Positions 25,994-33,974 are shown, counted from the first letter of the stretch. The stretch: DNA of 64,000 nt from Kitasatospora gansuensis (GCF_014203705.1 NZ_JACHJR010000001.1:7936001-8000000); one strand, 5' to 3'. Notes: a model not told the origin generated them from the letters alone. Translations and numbers: made by a program.

Positions 25994-26057
25994 TCAGCGG
26001 CGGAGCACCGTGAACCCCTCGGCGGTGTAGGCCAGGTGGAAGTCGGTCGCCGTGGCC
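25994..26057 (-). pseudogene. C-terminal remnant of an unknown gene
   Basis: About 20 codons read VLATATDFHLAYTAEGFTVLRR and end in TGA at 25994, with strong GC third positions. Upstream the frame enters the antisense of the histidine-kinase fragment, so only a gene tail remains. Confidence 0.35.
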
Positions 26058-26315
26058 AGTACGGCCGCCGGGGCCCGGCCGGACGAGATGGTCGACCTGG
26101 CGGGGCTGGCGTTCGACCTGGTCGAGGAGTACCGCCACCTGCCCCGGACGGCTGGGCTGCGGATCACCTCGGAGGGTGAGGGTCGGGTCGAAGTTGCGGG
26201 CAGCGCCCTACAGTTGGAGCGACTGCTGCGGAACCTGCTGGACAACACCTGCCGCCACGCGCACGGCGCGGTGCTGGTTCGGGTGACGGCGGGGAGCGGG
26301 AGCGGGTCTTCGAGC
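26052..26315 (+). pseudogene. Histidine kinase, central fragment (interrupted)
   Basis: The frame encodes PDEMVDLAGLAFDLVEEY, GRVEVAGSALQLERLLRNLLDN (N-box) and THGAVLVRVTA-like text, i.e. the ATPase half of a two-component sensor kinase. Further on, another frame reads ERERVFER, so a few residues around the DxGxG box are already deleted. The N-terminal sensor and H-box are absent. At 26316 the gene is cut by a mobile element; its tail resumes at 27937. Confidence 0.75.
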
Positions 26316-26386
26316 GTTATCTGGACAACTTTGAGTTGCGTGGCAGTCAGTTCCTTCGATCAGGTGTCACCCTTCCGAGGACGGTC

Positions 26387-27013
26387 TCATCGGCGCTTTG
26401 CCGTGCAATGCTCGGTGCTCTCATCGGCGAAGACACAGAACTGGCCGATGCTCTCCCGGTAGCTGTCCGGCGTGTGGTGGTGCTCCTTGCGGGGTGGCCC
26501 GTCAATCCACTGGTGCCACAGGCCGTCTGGAGCCAGGAACCGAGCTGCTCGATCGGCACCGAGCCTGGTGTCGAGGTGCAGGAGTGCGCCGATGGCGGCT
26601 GTCTGGTCGTAGTAGAGGTCGGGGCGTCGCAGGTAGCGATCGAGGTAGGCGGCCAACAGGTCTGCGTCGGCAGAAGTTCCGAAGGTAGCGAGGGCGACGG
26701 AGTAGGCCGAGCCTGCGAAGCAGACCTCGCTGGCAAGCAGCAGTTCGCCGAGGCGTTCGCGGAACTCGGTTCTGCGGGCGACGGCGATGAACCAGGCTGC
26801 GGTCTTACGCTCGCGCCACCCGCCCTCAAGCAGGACGGTCAGCTCACGTGGGGTGATGTCGGCGGCAGCCTCGCCGAGCGCCCGTGCGAACTTGGCACGT
26901 TCAGGCCCGGTCATGCGACCGAGGCTGCCGCCGAGTTTGAGGTAGCGCCGGTCGGGCGTGACGTAGCGGTGGACGAGAGCTTGCAGCTCAGGATCCTCGT
27001 GGACGTAGCGCAT
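26387..27013 (-). CDS. DUF6000-like protein (element cargo)
   Basis: 208 residues, soluble, helical, with PELQALVHRYVTPDRRYLKLGG, REFRERLGELLLASEVCFAG, YLDRYLRRPDLYYDQTAAIGALLHLD and ARFLAPDGLWHQWI. I recognise this pattern as the DUF6000 family of streptomycetes; no biochemical role is known. The gene lies wholly inside the 1.6-kb element, between its left end and the recombinase remnant. The reading frame is intact. Confidence 0.7.
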   Translation of the reverse strand: MRYVHEDPELQALVHRYVTPDRRYLKLGGSLGRMTGPERAKFARALGEAAADITPRELTVLLEGGWRERKTAAWFIAVARRTEFRERLGELLLASEVCFAGSAYSVALATFGTSADADLLAAYLDRYLRRPDLYYDQTAAIGALLHLDTRLGADRAARFLAPDGLWHQWIDGPPRKEHHHTPDSYRESIGQFCVFADESTEHCTAKRR

Positions 27014-27070
27014 GGCCGCATCCTGCCCTGTGCAAAGCTCTCTGACCAGTGCATTTCTCGGCTGCCCCGT

Positions 27071-27882
27071 TCACTCGGCGGGCTCGTCGTGCGGTTCGCC
27101 GAGGTGGTCGATCTGTGGGAGGGGCGGGCACTGGCGGCACTGAACGCCTACGTGATGACCGTCTCGTTTGCAGACCGCCACCCGGCGCTGTCCATAAGAG
27201 ATGTCCTCCAGTTGCAGCCCCAGCACTTCGCCTGGACGAAGCCCGCCCTCCCACATCAACTCCAGCAATGCCAGGTCTCGACGGGTCCGCAGCTCGTCGA
27301 CGAGCGCTCGGTAGACGCCTGCCGGCATCGGCCGCGGGACCGGTTCCACCGTCTTGACTCGCAGGACACGGCGTACCGGCTGCTGTCGTCGCGCATTCGC
27401 CAGCGGCGGCCGGTACCGGTCCGGTACTCGTGCCGCGGCCTGGTCGACCTTCTTGACGACCGGGTTGTCCCGGCCGGTGTACCGCTCACTGGCGATCAGG
27501 AACTCGTAGAACGGCGACACCGCGGCGAGTACCCGGTTGACGTCTTCGGCGACAGCAGCCGGCCCCCGCTCCTCGCGACGCCAAGCTCGAGGCGCTGCGC
27601 GCGCCGAGACGACGACACCAGCCGCAGCCACTCCAGAAACTCCATCGCCCTCGCCGGCGTGAACTCGGCTGCTGTGATACCGCGTTCCTCGCAGAACAGG
27701 TACAGCTTCAGGAGGTCGTACGCGTAGGCGCGGACAGTGTCCCTCGAGTACGCCCGCACGGCCAATAACCGCAGGAAGTCATCGACTTCGACCACCGGCT
27801 CACCAGCTGTATCCATCAGCCGCACCTGCGGCTGACCGGCCGCAGCGTCGGGCACCTTCATTACTCGCACGGCCGGAACCAT
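27071..27882 (-). pseudogene. Tyrosine recombinase/integrase, frameshifted and truncated
   Basis: The N-terminal SAM-like core-binding domain is in one frame (DDFLRLLAVRAYSRDTVRAYAYDLLKLYLFCEERG, from ATG 27882). The sequence then shifts frame near 27600 and continues with VNRVLAAVSPFYEFLIAS and the start of the catalytic domain, LALLELMWEGGLRPGEVLGL, which holds the first catalytic Arg. The HxxR box and the Tyr nucleophile are missing. It is the mobility gene of the surrounding element, now inactive. Confidence 0.7.
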
Positions 27883-27936
27883 ACGCACCCCGTGCGGCCG
27901 GCACCGTCGCTGAATCAGGTGATCTGTCCAGATAAC

Positions 27937-28101
27937 TTCGTGTTCACCCGCCTCGACGACGCCCGCACCCGCGCGGTCGGCGGCTCCGGGCTTGGCCTGG
28001 CCATAGCGCGGGAGATCGCCACCGCCCACGGCGGAGCCCTGGCGGTCGAGCCGAGCGATGCCAGTGCGCTGCTCACCGCCCGTATTCCGTCCGGGAGTTG
28101 A
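27937..28101 (+). pseudogene. Histidine kinase, C-terminal fragment
   Basis: From 27937 the frame reads FTRLDDARTRAVGGSGLGLA, then IAREIATAHGGALAVEPSDASALLTARIPSGS and TGA. GGSGLGLAI is the G2 ATP-lid motif. It fits directly to the end of the fragment at 26052-26315 once the element is removed. It has no start of its own. Confidence 0.8.
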
Positions 28102-28102
28102 G
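28057..28102 (+). repeat. 46-bp repeat, copy 1 (kinase tail)
   Basis: The stretch from GATGCCAGTGCGCTG to CCGGGAGTTGAG matches 32531-32576 at about 39 of 46 positions in direct orientation. It is the last 15 codons of the kinase gene. Confidence 0.65.
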
Positions 28103-28133
28103 CAGCGCACCGGCATCGCCCTGGTGGACGGGG

Positions 28134-29483
28134 TCAGATCTTGCCGGCTTCGTGGACCTGGTGGAGGTGGATGAGCATGTCGTACGCCTGGCCGATGGCC
28201 AGCGTGGGGAGCGGGTCGTTCTTGAAGGAGGAACCGGCCTCGTAGACGGGGCGGGGCGTGTCGAGCCACGTACGCCCGGCGGCCGGCAGCGTGCGCAGGT
28301 CGAGGTAGTAGTCGCGGTGGCGGACCCGGTCGAGGGTGTACTCCTGCATGCCGGGGGCGGCCGGGGAAACGGTGACCTTGCCCCAGGGCCCGCCGAGGGT
28401 GGTGGCGGTCAGGAACGATCCCCCGTTGAAGGTGAAGCCGATGGCGGCGTAGCTGCGGCCGAGGGCGTTGCGCAGGAACGTGCCTTGCGTCGTGGGGTAC
28501 ATCACGGGGTTGGTGGAGAGGTAGCCCACATGCCCGTTGTGCGCCGACAGCAGCATCTTGTCGCCGGTACGGCGGTGCCACCAGGTGGTGTTGTCGGCCA
28601 TGACCCGGTCACGCAGGTGCTCCGCGGCGGACACCGACTCCGGGTCGGACAGGTCGAGTGAGGCGAACGCGAAGGTGTCGGCGATGCTGCGGGCGTGTTG
28701 CTCCGCCCATTCGTAGGCTTCGCCGCCGGTGCCCTTGTGCGCGGTGACCAGGTCGAGTGCGAGCTGGGCGGTGGTGGCGTTGCGGCGTCGCTCGACAAGG
28801 GGCCTGCCCAGGTAGGAGAAGACGTCGTCGAGGGGGCGCAGACCCGCATACAGTTCCTCGAGCCGTGTGAGATCCCGGGGATGGCTCGCGCGGACATGGG
28901 AGGTGACCCGTTCGAAGACGGCGTCGCCGAGCTTGGGCGCGCCGACGTCGTTGCCCATGAGGTGGACCTTCCGCCCGGGGTGCCGGTCGTTGTGCCGCCG
29001 CATCCAGGCGATGAGGCTGACGAACTCCTCGCGTTCCCAAGGGGATCCGGCGAGGGTCTCCTTGGCGATCTGCCGGGCGTCGCCGCTGCCGCCCTGGAGG
29101 TACTCGTCGATCCGCAGTCCGGCCGTCCAGCTCATCTCCAGCGCGAAGGTGGTGAAGCCCTTCTCCTCGACGAGGTGGCGGAAGACGCGTTCCTTCATGG
29201 CGAAGAACTCGTGCGAGCCGTGGGTGGCTTCGCCCAGCCCGACCACCTTGGCGTCACCGATCATGGTGCCCAGCGCCCGGAGGTCGGTGGTGCGGCCGCC
29301 GGGTTCCGTCGATCGCAGGGGGTGGGCGGCCCGCTCGATCGCGCGGAGCGCGGCGGCTTGCCGGTCGTTGGTCGTGGTGGCGGATGTCGCGGAGGCCGCC
29401 GGGGCGAGCAGGGCGGTGGCCACCAGACCGGCCGTCGCGGCGAGCAGTCCCCGGCGGCCGAATGAATGCTTGTACGTCGTCAT
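28134..29483 (-). CDS. Secreted erythromycin esterase-like protein
   Basis: 449 residues. A Tat-type signal peptide (SFGRRGLLAATAGLVATALLAP) precedes a domain with GLGEATHGSHEFFAMKERVFRHL, the His/Glu motif of the EreA/succinoglycan-biosynthesis family, and a later SAHNGHVGYLS that supplies the second active-site His. Ere enzymes open macrolide lactones, but many actinobacterial secreted homologues have unknown substrates. ATG 29483 gives the full signal peptide. Export makes simple macrolide resistance less certain. Its stop is 32 bp from the kinase remnant's. Confidence 0.85.
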   Translation of the reverse strand: MTTYKHSFGRRGLLAATAGLVATALLAPAASATSATTTNDRQAAALRAIERAAHPLRSTEPGGRTTDLRALGTMIGDAKVVGLGEATHGSHEFFAMKERVFRHLVEEKGFTTFALEMSWTAGLRIDEYLQGGSGDARQIAKETLAGSPWEREEFVSLIAWMRRHNDRHPGRKVHLMGNDVGAPKLGDAVFERVTSHVRASHPRDLTRLEELYAGLRPLDDVFSYLGRPLVERRRNATTAQLALDLVTAHKGTGGEAYEWAEQHARSIADTFAFASLDLSDPESVSAAEHLRDRVMADNTTWWHRRTGDKMLLSAHNGHVGYLSTNPVMYPTTQGTFLRNALGRSYAAIGFTFNGGSFLTATTLGGPWGKVTVSPAAPGMQEYTLDRVRHRDYYLDLRTLPAAGRTWLDTPRPVYEAGSSFKNDPLPTLAIGQAYDMLIHLHQVHEAGKI

Positions 29484-29529
29484 GCTGATCGTTCCTCGGT
29501 TCGGTGTCCCATGGAAGGACGACTACGGA

Positions 29530-30354
29530 TCAGACGCCGGCGCTGATGGTCCGTCGGATCCAGTCCGCGTACGCGGGCACGTTGCTGTACAGGCCCGGTC
29601 CGGCCGAGCAGGCCAGGCCCGGGGCGCCCGGGCCGGACGTGGTGCCGACCAACTCCCAGCGCCCGCCCCGGCCGCGCTGGATCTGCGGTCCGCCGGAGTC
29701 GCCGAAGCACGCCATCGCATCCGGCACGCGGCTGACCGTGCAGAGCCGGGTCGGGCCGGCCCAGCCGGGGGCGCACTCGGCGTCGGCGCCCCGTCGGGCG
29801 TCGAGTTCCTGCAGCCGGTCGGCGAACCGCGCGTCACCGAGCTCGGTGATGTCGACGACGGTGCCGAAGCCCAGCAGACGGGTCGGGGTGCCGGGTCGTC
29901 CGGGCCGTTCCGCGATCCTGACGGGCTGCTGGGCGACCGGCCGGTCCAGGCGGATCAGGGCGATGTCGTCCCGGTTGGCGGCCCGGCCCTCGCCGTTCAG
30001 GTAGCCCGGGTGGACCACCGTCCGGTCGATGGTCCGGACGGTGCCGCCGGAATGCCGCTGTGTGCTGCCGATCCGGACGGTGCCGTCCAGCACGGCCGCC
30101 TTCTCCGCCACGCAGTGAGCCGCCGTCAGCACCCACTGCCGATCGATCAGTGACGCCCCGCAGACCCCGTCGTCCAGGACACCCGGGACGGTCATCGGGA
30201 TCGACGCCATGAACGGGTAACGCCCGCTGGAGTCCGCCCCGTTGACGATCGCTTCGGCGCTGCCGGTCAGCAGGGTGGCGCACGACGCGGCGGCGAGAGC
30301 GGCGACGGCGGTGGCGCGCACGGCACGACGGTGCATCAAGTTCAAGCTGAACAA
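29530..30354 (-). CDS. Secreted trypsin-like serine protease (S1)
   Basis: 274 residues. Signal peptide to about residue 35, then the mature start IVNGADSSGRYPF typical of chymotrypsin-fold proteases. The triad is His in LTAAHCV, Asp in RDDIALIRL and Ser in CFGDSGGPQ. Six Cys can pair as in trypsins. The residue six before the Ser is Ala-Met-Ala-Cys rather than Asp, so trypsin-like specificity for Arg/Lys is not assured. ATG 30354 or 30336 may be the start. It is separate from the upstream esterase by 46 bp and could be cotranscribed. Confidence 0.88.
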   Translation of the reverse strand: MFSLNLMHRRAVRATAVAALAAASCATLLTGSAEAIVNGADSSGRYPFMASIPMTVPGVLDDGVCGASLIDRQWVLTAAHCVAEKAAVLDGTVRIGSTQRHSGGTVRTIDRTVVHPGYLNGEGRAANRDDIALIRLDRPVAQQPVRIAERPGRPGTPTRLLGFGTVVDITELGDARFADRLQELDARRGADAECAPGWAGPTRLCTVSRVPDAMACFGDSGGPQIQRGRGGRWELVGTTSGPGAPGLACSAGPGLYSNVPAYADWIRRTISAGV

Positions 30355-30464
30355 GGGGAGTTCCTTTCCTCGAACATCCGGACGTGTTCAGCCTGCTGGC
30401 TCAAGATCCACCGATCCACCCGGCTGACTGTCTCCTGGAGAGTGGGGACAGCCCCCGGCGGGTG

Positions 30465-30480
30465 GTGTAGCCCGCTACAC
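30465..30480. promoter_or_regulatory. Small inverted repeat upstream of protease gene
   Basis: GTGTAGC-CC-GCTACAC, perfect 7-bp arms, in the 259-bp gap between the protease and the maleylpyruvate isomerase-like gene. It overlaps the end of a transposase-like remnant, so it may be an operator or a leftover of that element. Confidence 0.3.
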
Positions 30481-30545
30481 CTCGAAGTCGCCGTTGGCGA
30501 GCAGGGCGTGGAAGTTCAGGACGGCTTCGGCGCCGACGCTCCGCC
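30475..30545 (-). pseudogene. Possible transposase tail remnant
   Basis: About 20 codons read VGAEAVLNFHALLANGDFEV and stop with TAG at 30475. GAEAVL....NGDF is reminiscent of the end of ISKra4-type transposases, from memory. Strong GC third positions support former coding. There is no upstream continuation. Confidence 0.3.
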
Positions 30546-30613
30546 CGGCCGTCGACGCGTTCGTCCGACAAATTCGCTACCGGGCGGCTGCAGCGCCGTG
30601 ATACACAACCGAC

Positions 30614-31387
30614 GTGAAAAAAGTCTTGGAGTTCCCCGAGGTCCTGCGGCTGATCGAAGACCGCTCGGCCGCGTTCCGCGCCGCGATCGCGTCCGCCCCC
30701 GACCTTGACGTCCAGGTCCCGACCTGCCCGGACTGGACGCTGCGCGAACTGGCGCAGCACCTCGGCGACGGCCGCCGCCGCCAGGCCGCCATCGTCGCGG
30801 CGGGCCCGGGCGCCGAGCCCCCGGCGAGGACGGACCCGAAGGGCGCCCCGACCGCACCCCGCGACCGCGAAGCCCTGGACGCCTGGCTCGCCGAGGCGAC
30901 CGAGCTCATGCTCGACGCGATGCGCGAGGCCGGCCCGGACCGCGGCTGCTGGACCTGGTGGGGCCGCTCGCAGGCCCCGGAGACCAGCGGAGCCGTGGCC
31001 CGGCACCAGATCCAGGAGTTCGCCGTCCACACCTACGACGCCCTGCTCACCCAGGGGGCCGCGCAGCCGCTGCCGACGGACGTCGCGGTCGAGGGCGTCG
31101 ACGAGTTCCTGACGACCGTCTCGGCGACGAACGTCCCCTGGCCGTTCAAGCCCGCGACCATCGACCTGCACGCGACCGAGGGCGGCTCCTGGCGCCTGAC
31201 CCTCAACGCCGACGGCGTCCGCTGCGACGACCTCGCCGCCGACGCGGAGCCGGGCGACCTGACGGTGCGAGGCACAGCGAGCGAACTGGTCCTCTACTTC
31301 TACGCGCGCATCCCGTTCGACGGCCTGGAGACCACCGGCGACACCGAGTCGATGGAGCAGCTCGCGGAGTGGGACCCGAACGAGTAA
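30614..31387 (+). CDS. Maleylpyruvate isomerase/DinB-like mycothiol-dependent family protein
   Basis: 257 residues with the TIGR03083-type layout. The N-terminal four-helix bundle has VPTCPDWTLRELAQHLGDG, and a GAVARHQIQEFAVHTYDALL segment holds the Glu and His that, with the first His, bind the metal in this fold. A C-terminal SCP2-like beta domain includes LTVRGTASELVLYFYAR. Such proteins use mycothiol and a divalent metal for isomerisation or thiol transfer in actinobacteria. The start is GTG 30614 (VKKVLEFPEV). Confidence 0.82.
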   Translation: MKKVLEFPEVLRLIEDRSAAFRAAIASAPDLDVQVPTCPDWTLRELAQHLGDGRRRQAAIVAAGPGAEPPARTDPKGAPTAPRDREALDAWLAEATELMLDAMREAGPDRGCWTWWGRSQAPETSGAVARHQIQEFAVHTYDALLTQGAAQPLPTDVAVEGVDEFLTTVSATNVPWPFKPATIDLHATEGGSWRLTLNADGVRCDDLAADAEPGDLTVRGTASELVLYFYARIPFDGLETTGDTESMEQLAEWDPNE

Positions 31388-31490
31388 CAAGAGGGTCGAC
31401 GCCGGCTGTCGGACGATGACCTGATCCCCCATGCGCGGGCCCGGGAGGACGCCGCCCAGGCGGCATGCCAAGGTTCGGAAACGATGAAAT

Positions 31491-31553
31491 GGCCCCCGCA
31501 TCAACCCCGAGAAGGGGAGGGTATGGGGGCCGTTGCCCCCGCCTGGGCGGGGC
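31491..31553 (+). terminator. Competing hairpins (terminator or attenuator-like)
   Basis: Segment A GGCCCCC (31491-31497) can pair with B GGGGGCC (31525-31531) around an inner CCCC-GAGAA-GGGG hairpin. Alternatively B pairs with C, GGGGGC-CGTT-GCCCCC (31525-31540), and C can pair with D, GCCCCCGCC-TG-GGCGGGGC (31535-31553). About 100 bp after the isomerase stop, it may simply end that transcript. Confidence 0.45.
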
Positions 31554-31832
31554 AGTCCCAGATATCGGATTCGCCGTCCGGTCGGGTACGGTGATGGCGA
31601 TCCGCGCGCACGGCGAGAGCCCTAACTCCCGGATGTAGGACGCCAGTTGGGATCGCTAGTGCGCAGCGATGGTAGCGGTGCCACTCTTCACGGTGGAGTA
31701 ATTGTCAAGAGTTGTGGGTTGAGTGACGTGCGATCAGCTGCAGTGGTCGTGGGACGCTCGATCAAGCGGCGGTTATCCGACCTGGCGGCGGGGCGGACGG
31801 GCGACCAGCAGTGATGTGAAGCGGTTCGCTTG

Positions 31833-31854
31833 GGGTCCCCCGCGCGGGGGACCC
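31833..31854. repeat. 22-bp perfect palindrome
   Basis: GGGTCCCCCGC followed directly by GCGGGGGACCC: 11-bp arms with no spacer. It lies about 80 bp upstream of the membrane-protein start at 31933, with no T run after it. It could act as a hairpin in the leader or a protein-binding site. Confidence 0.5.
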
Positions 31855-31932
31855 GATGCCCATCGTGGAGATGACCACCGAATCCGTCTTGAGCCGGATC
31901 CCGGGCGTTCACCGGGCAACGAAGCTCGACTC

Positions 31933-32484
31933 ATGAGAATCAAGACGCTTCATCCTTCCCCACCGGTCGGTGACACCGCGCGGCCCGGCCCAAGGTGGGC
32001 CATCCACTGCGCCCAGCTCATACCCCTCGTCGTCCTCCCGTCGTGCCTGTGGCGTCTACCGTTCGCATTCGACTACGAGATGGGCCAGGTCTACGCGGTC
32101 CACCAGACCTGGCACTGGTGGGTGATCCTGTATGTCTTCGGACTCAGCCTTCTCTCCGAGGGACTGGCCTATCTCTCCTTCGGCCTGGTGGCCCGGTGGG
32201 GCGAAGTGGCACCCTCATGGCTCCCGGTCATCGGCGGCAAGCGCATTCCACCGTTCGCTGCGATCGTCCCGGCCGCTCTGGGCGGTCTGGCGCTGATCGC
32301 GCTGTGGGATCCCCTGCCTCTCGCCTTCCTCCACATCGGCGGGGTGCCCCTTGTCGAGTACTCCAGCGGATGGTGGAAGGCGCTTGCAGCAGTGGCCACT
32401 CTCCCGCTGACTCTGTGGGGTCCACTTCTCCTGGCCGTGACGTACGCGTACTACACGCGCCGTCGCGGAGAAGCAGTCGCTTGA
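31933..32484 (+). CDS. Hypothetical membrane protein
   Basis: 183 residues with about four membrane helices: IHCAQLIPLVVLPSCLWRLP, WVILYVFGLSLLSEGLAYLSF, FAAIVPAALGGLALIAL and ALAAVATLPLTLWGPLLLAV, ending in a basic YYTRRRG tail. No family recognised. ATG 31933 is the first plausible start; no ribosome site is evident. It lies in the disturbed region with slightly lower third-position GC. Confidence 0.65.
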   Translation: MRIKTLHPSPPVGDTARPGPRWAIHCAQLIPLVVLPSCLWRLPFAFDYEMGQVYAVHQTWHWWVILYVFGLSLLSEGLAYLSFGLVARWGEVAPSWLPVIGGKRIPPFAAIVPAALGGLALIALWDPLPLAFLHIGGVPLVEYSSGWWKALAAVATLPLTLWGPLLLAVTYAYYTRRRGEAVA

Positions 32485-32530
32485 TACGCGCCGATGCCCA
32501 AGCGCGCCCGCGAGGCGCTGACCGTCGCGC

Positions 32531-32576
32531 GATACCGGTGCGCTGCTCACCGCCCGGCTGCCAGCCGGGAGTTGAG
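32531..32576 (+). repeat. 46-bp repeat, copy 2 (second kinase-tail remnant)
   Basis: The stretch encodes DTGALLTARLPAGS and TGA, the final residues of a histidine kinase like that ending at 28101, and matches 28057-28102 at about 39 of 46 bases. No other kinase sequence precedes it. Confidence 0.6.
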
Positions 32577-32660
32577 ACGTGCGTAAGGCCTGGAGGGGGA
32601 AGTCCGGCAGGGATCCGAACGGGTGAAGACCGACCGGACGGGCTGCGCCGCTGTTGTCGG

Positions 32661-32675
32661 CTGATCGATGATCAG
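32661..32675. promoter_or_regulatory. Short inverted repeat
   Basis: CTGATC-GAT-GATCAG, 46 bp before the start of the 103-aa gene. It may be an operator; such short repeats also occur by chance. Confidence 0.25.
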
Positions 32676-32720
32676 TCCGTCCCGTGCGCGGCCCGCGCGC
32701 ACCCGGAGGAAGGCACTGCC

Positions 32721-33032
32721 ATGACCGACGTCGAGTTCGTCTATGAGGCACCGGACATCTCCGAGGACGGCGGAGCCGTCACCTGGCGCTGGAGCGTGGT
32801 CAACAACACCGGCTCTCCCGTGACGCAGGTCGTGCTGACCCACCGGATGAGTCCGCCACTGCCGATCACCCGCGTGAGCGGACCGTCCGAGGTTCTGGGT
32901 GAAGCGGTCAAGAGCCGGTGGGAGACGCTGGCAGCCGATGAGCAGGCCGAGGGCGAGATCGTGGCCACCATGCCCGACGACCTGGACGGTACCGTGCAGA
33001 TCAGCGGCCGGGTCACCTGGCAGCGGACCTGA
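32721..33032 (+). CDS. Small hypothetical protein, beta-rich
   Basis: 103 residues: VEFVYEAPDISEDGGAVTWR, VVNNTGSPVTQVVLTHRM, SRWETLAADEQAEGEIVAT, GTVQISGRVTW. The alternation of beta strands and NNTGSPV resemble DUF11/CARDB-type immunoglobulin folds, but no signal peptide is present. ATG 32721 follows CGGAGGAAGG, a strong ribosome site. Function unknown. Confidence 0.65.
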   Translation: MTDVEFVYEAPDISEDGGAVTWRWSVVNNTGSPVTQVVLTHRMSPPLPITRVSGPSEVLGEAVKSRWETLAADEQAEGEIVATMPDDLDGTVQISGRVTWQRT

Positions 33033-33112
33033 GATCGCTGCCTCCACCCGACACCCAACCTTTTCCGGCTCCTGCCGCGTCGGGAGAGGGACAGGGGGAG
33101 GTGGCGTGCGTG

Positions 33113-33481
33113 GTGGACCAGGAGCGTCCGGGGTTTGCCGATGGACGGAGGCCCGACAGCACCGGTTGCTGCGGGTGGCCTTTCTGCTCACCGGTGACCT
33201 GCGGCTGGCCGGGGACCTGCTCCAGGAGGCGCTGATCAAGGTGTGCCTCAACTGCGCGATCTGGCGGGGGGGGGTGTGCGCTCTGGTTCGGCATCGACGA
33301 CGGGCGGTACAAGGGCTGCTGCCAGGTGCTCGGTCGGCTGGACCGCAGCACCGTACTGGTCGGCACCAACGGCACCGCCCGCCGCATCCTGGCCTGGGAC
33401 GTCGACCTGGGCACCCTGCACCGGGTGACCGAGCTCCCCGAGTCCATGTCGCTCTCCCTCGGCCCGGTCGGCCGGGCCTGA
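33113..33481 (+). pseudogene. Chimeric pseudogene: ECF sigma start fused to unrelated tail
   Basis: A GTG at 33113 with GGGGGAGG upstream begins VDQERPGFAD. After about ten codons the frame shifts and continues EARQHRLLRVAFLLTGDLRLAGDLLQEALIKV, region 2.1 of a SigE-like ECF sigma factor. After about 33260 the sequence switches to WFGIDDGRYKGCCQVLGRLD and TARRILAWDVDLGTLHRVTE, the end of another protein, perhaps the secreted beta-propeller-like protein often encoded after such sigma genes, and stops at 33481. Most of the sigma gene is deleted. Confidence 0.65.
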
Positions 33482-33514
33482 CGGTGGGTCAGTCCCGGCC
33501 CCCGAAGCACGTGG

Positions 33515-33898
33515 TCAGAGGGGCTGGATCCGGGTGTGCAGGAGGCAGAATTCGTTGCCTTCCGGGTCGGCCAGGACGTGCCAGCTCTCGGTGCCGGTCT
33601 GGCCCACATCGGCGGGCTTGGCACCGAGGGCGAGCAGCCGCTCCAGCTCGGCGTCCTGGTCGCGGTCGGTGGCGCTGACGTCGATGTGCAGACGGAGCCT
33701 CGCGGGGCGCGGATTGCTGCTGAGGCTGAGGAGGAGGATGGGTTGCGGGCCGCCGAAACCAGTGTCGGGCGGCCCGATCGCGATGCTTCCGTCCTCCTCC
33801 CGGTCGAGTTCGACGTAGCCGAGGACCTCGCTCCAGAACGCGGCCAGCTGCTCGGGGTCGGTGCAGTCGAGGATCAGCTCACTGATGCGGCATGCCAT
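33515..33898 (-). CDS. VOC-superfamily (glyoxalase-like) protein
   Basis: 127 residues with two beta-alpha-beta-beta-beta units: CRISELILDCTDPEQLAAFWSEVLGY and LHIDVSATDRDQDAELERLLALGAKP, ending ADPEGNEFCLLHTR. The VOC fold binds metals or antibiotics; the usual metal ligands here are His and Glu in LHID and GNEFC positions. Function is unknown; glyoxalase, dioxygenase or bleomycin-binding roles are possible. The gene at 33975-34439 is related and in the same orientation, 76 bp upstream. Confidence 0.82.
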   Translation of the reverse strand: MACRISELILDCTDPEQLAAFWSEVLGYVELDREEDGSIAIGPPDTGFGGPQPILLLSLSSNPRPARLRLHIDVSATDRDQDAELERLLALGAKPADVGQTGTESWHVLADPEGNEFCLLHTRIQPL

Positions 33899-33974
33899 GC
33901 CGATCAGTGTAGGCAGCGGCGACGGCGGGGCGACAGGCCCGCACCGTCGACGTACCGGTGCCCCGGCTCGGTCG

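Larger units (their letters stand above)
26316..27936. mobile_element. 1.6-kb element with 12-bp inverted ends
   Basis: The ends are perfect 12-bp inverted repeats: GTTATCTGGACA at 26316-26327 and TGTCCAGATAAC at 27925-27936. The host gene (histidine kinase) is split exactly at these ends, with GTCTTCGAGCG on the left and TTCACCCGCCTCGAC on the right. A short TTCG flanks both sides. Cargo is a DUF6000-like gene and a frameshifted tyrosine recombinase, which makes this a small recombinase-type element that is now probably immobile. Confidence 0.7.
31388..31932. other. 545-bp gene-free stretch with hairpins
   Basis: No convincing coding region. It contains a run of mutually exclusive GC hairpins (31491-31553), a consensus TTGACA on the minus strand near 31705, and a 22-bp perfect palindrome (31833-31854). 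The lower GC around 31680-31760 suggests a former mobile-element end, but I could not identify it. Confidence 0.5.

Noticed and set aside
31637-31660. Match GACGCCAGTT to the flank of the IS5 element at 23762
   Set aside because: Only ten bases are shared and the following bases differ; too short to call an IS end.
28057-32576. The 46-bp repeats as att sites of an integrated island
   Set aside because: No intact integrase lies beside either copy, and the repeats are plain coding tails of a kinase; duplication explains them better.
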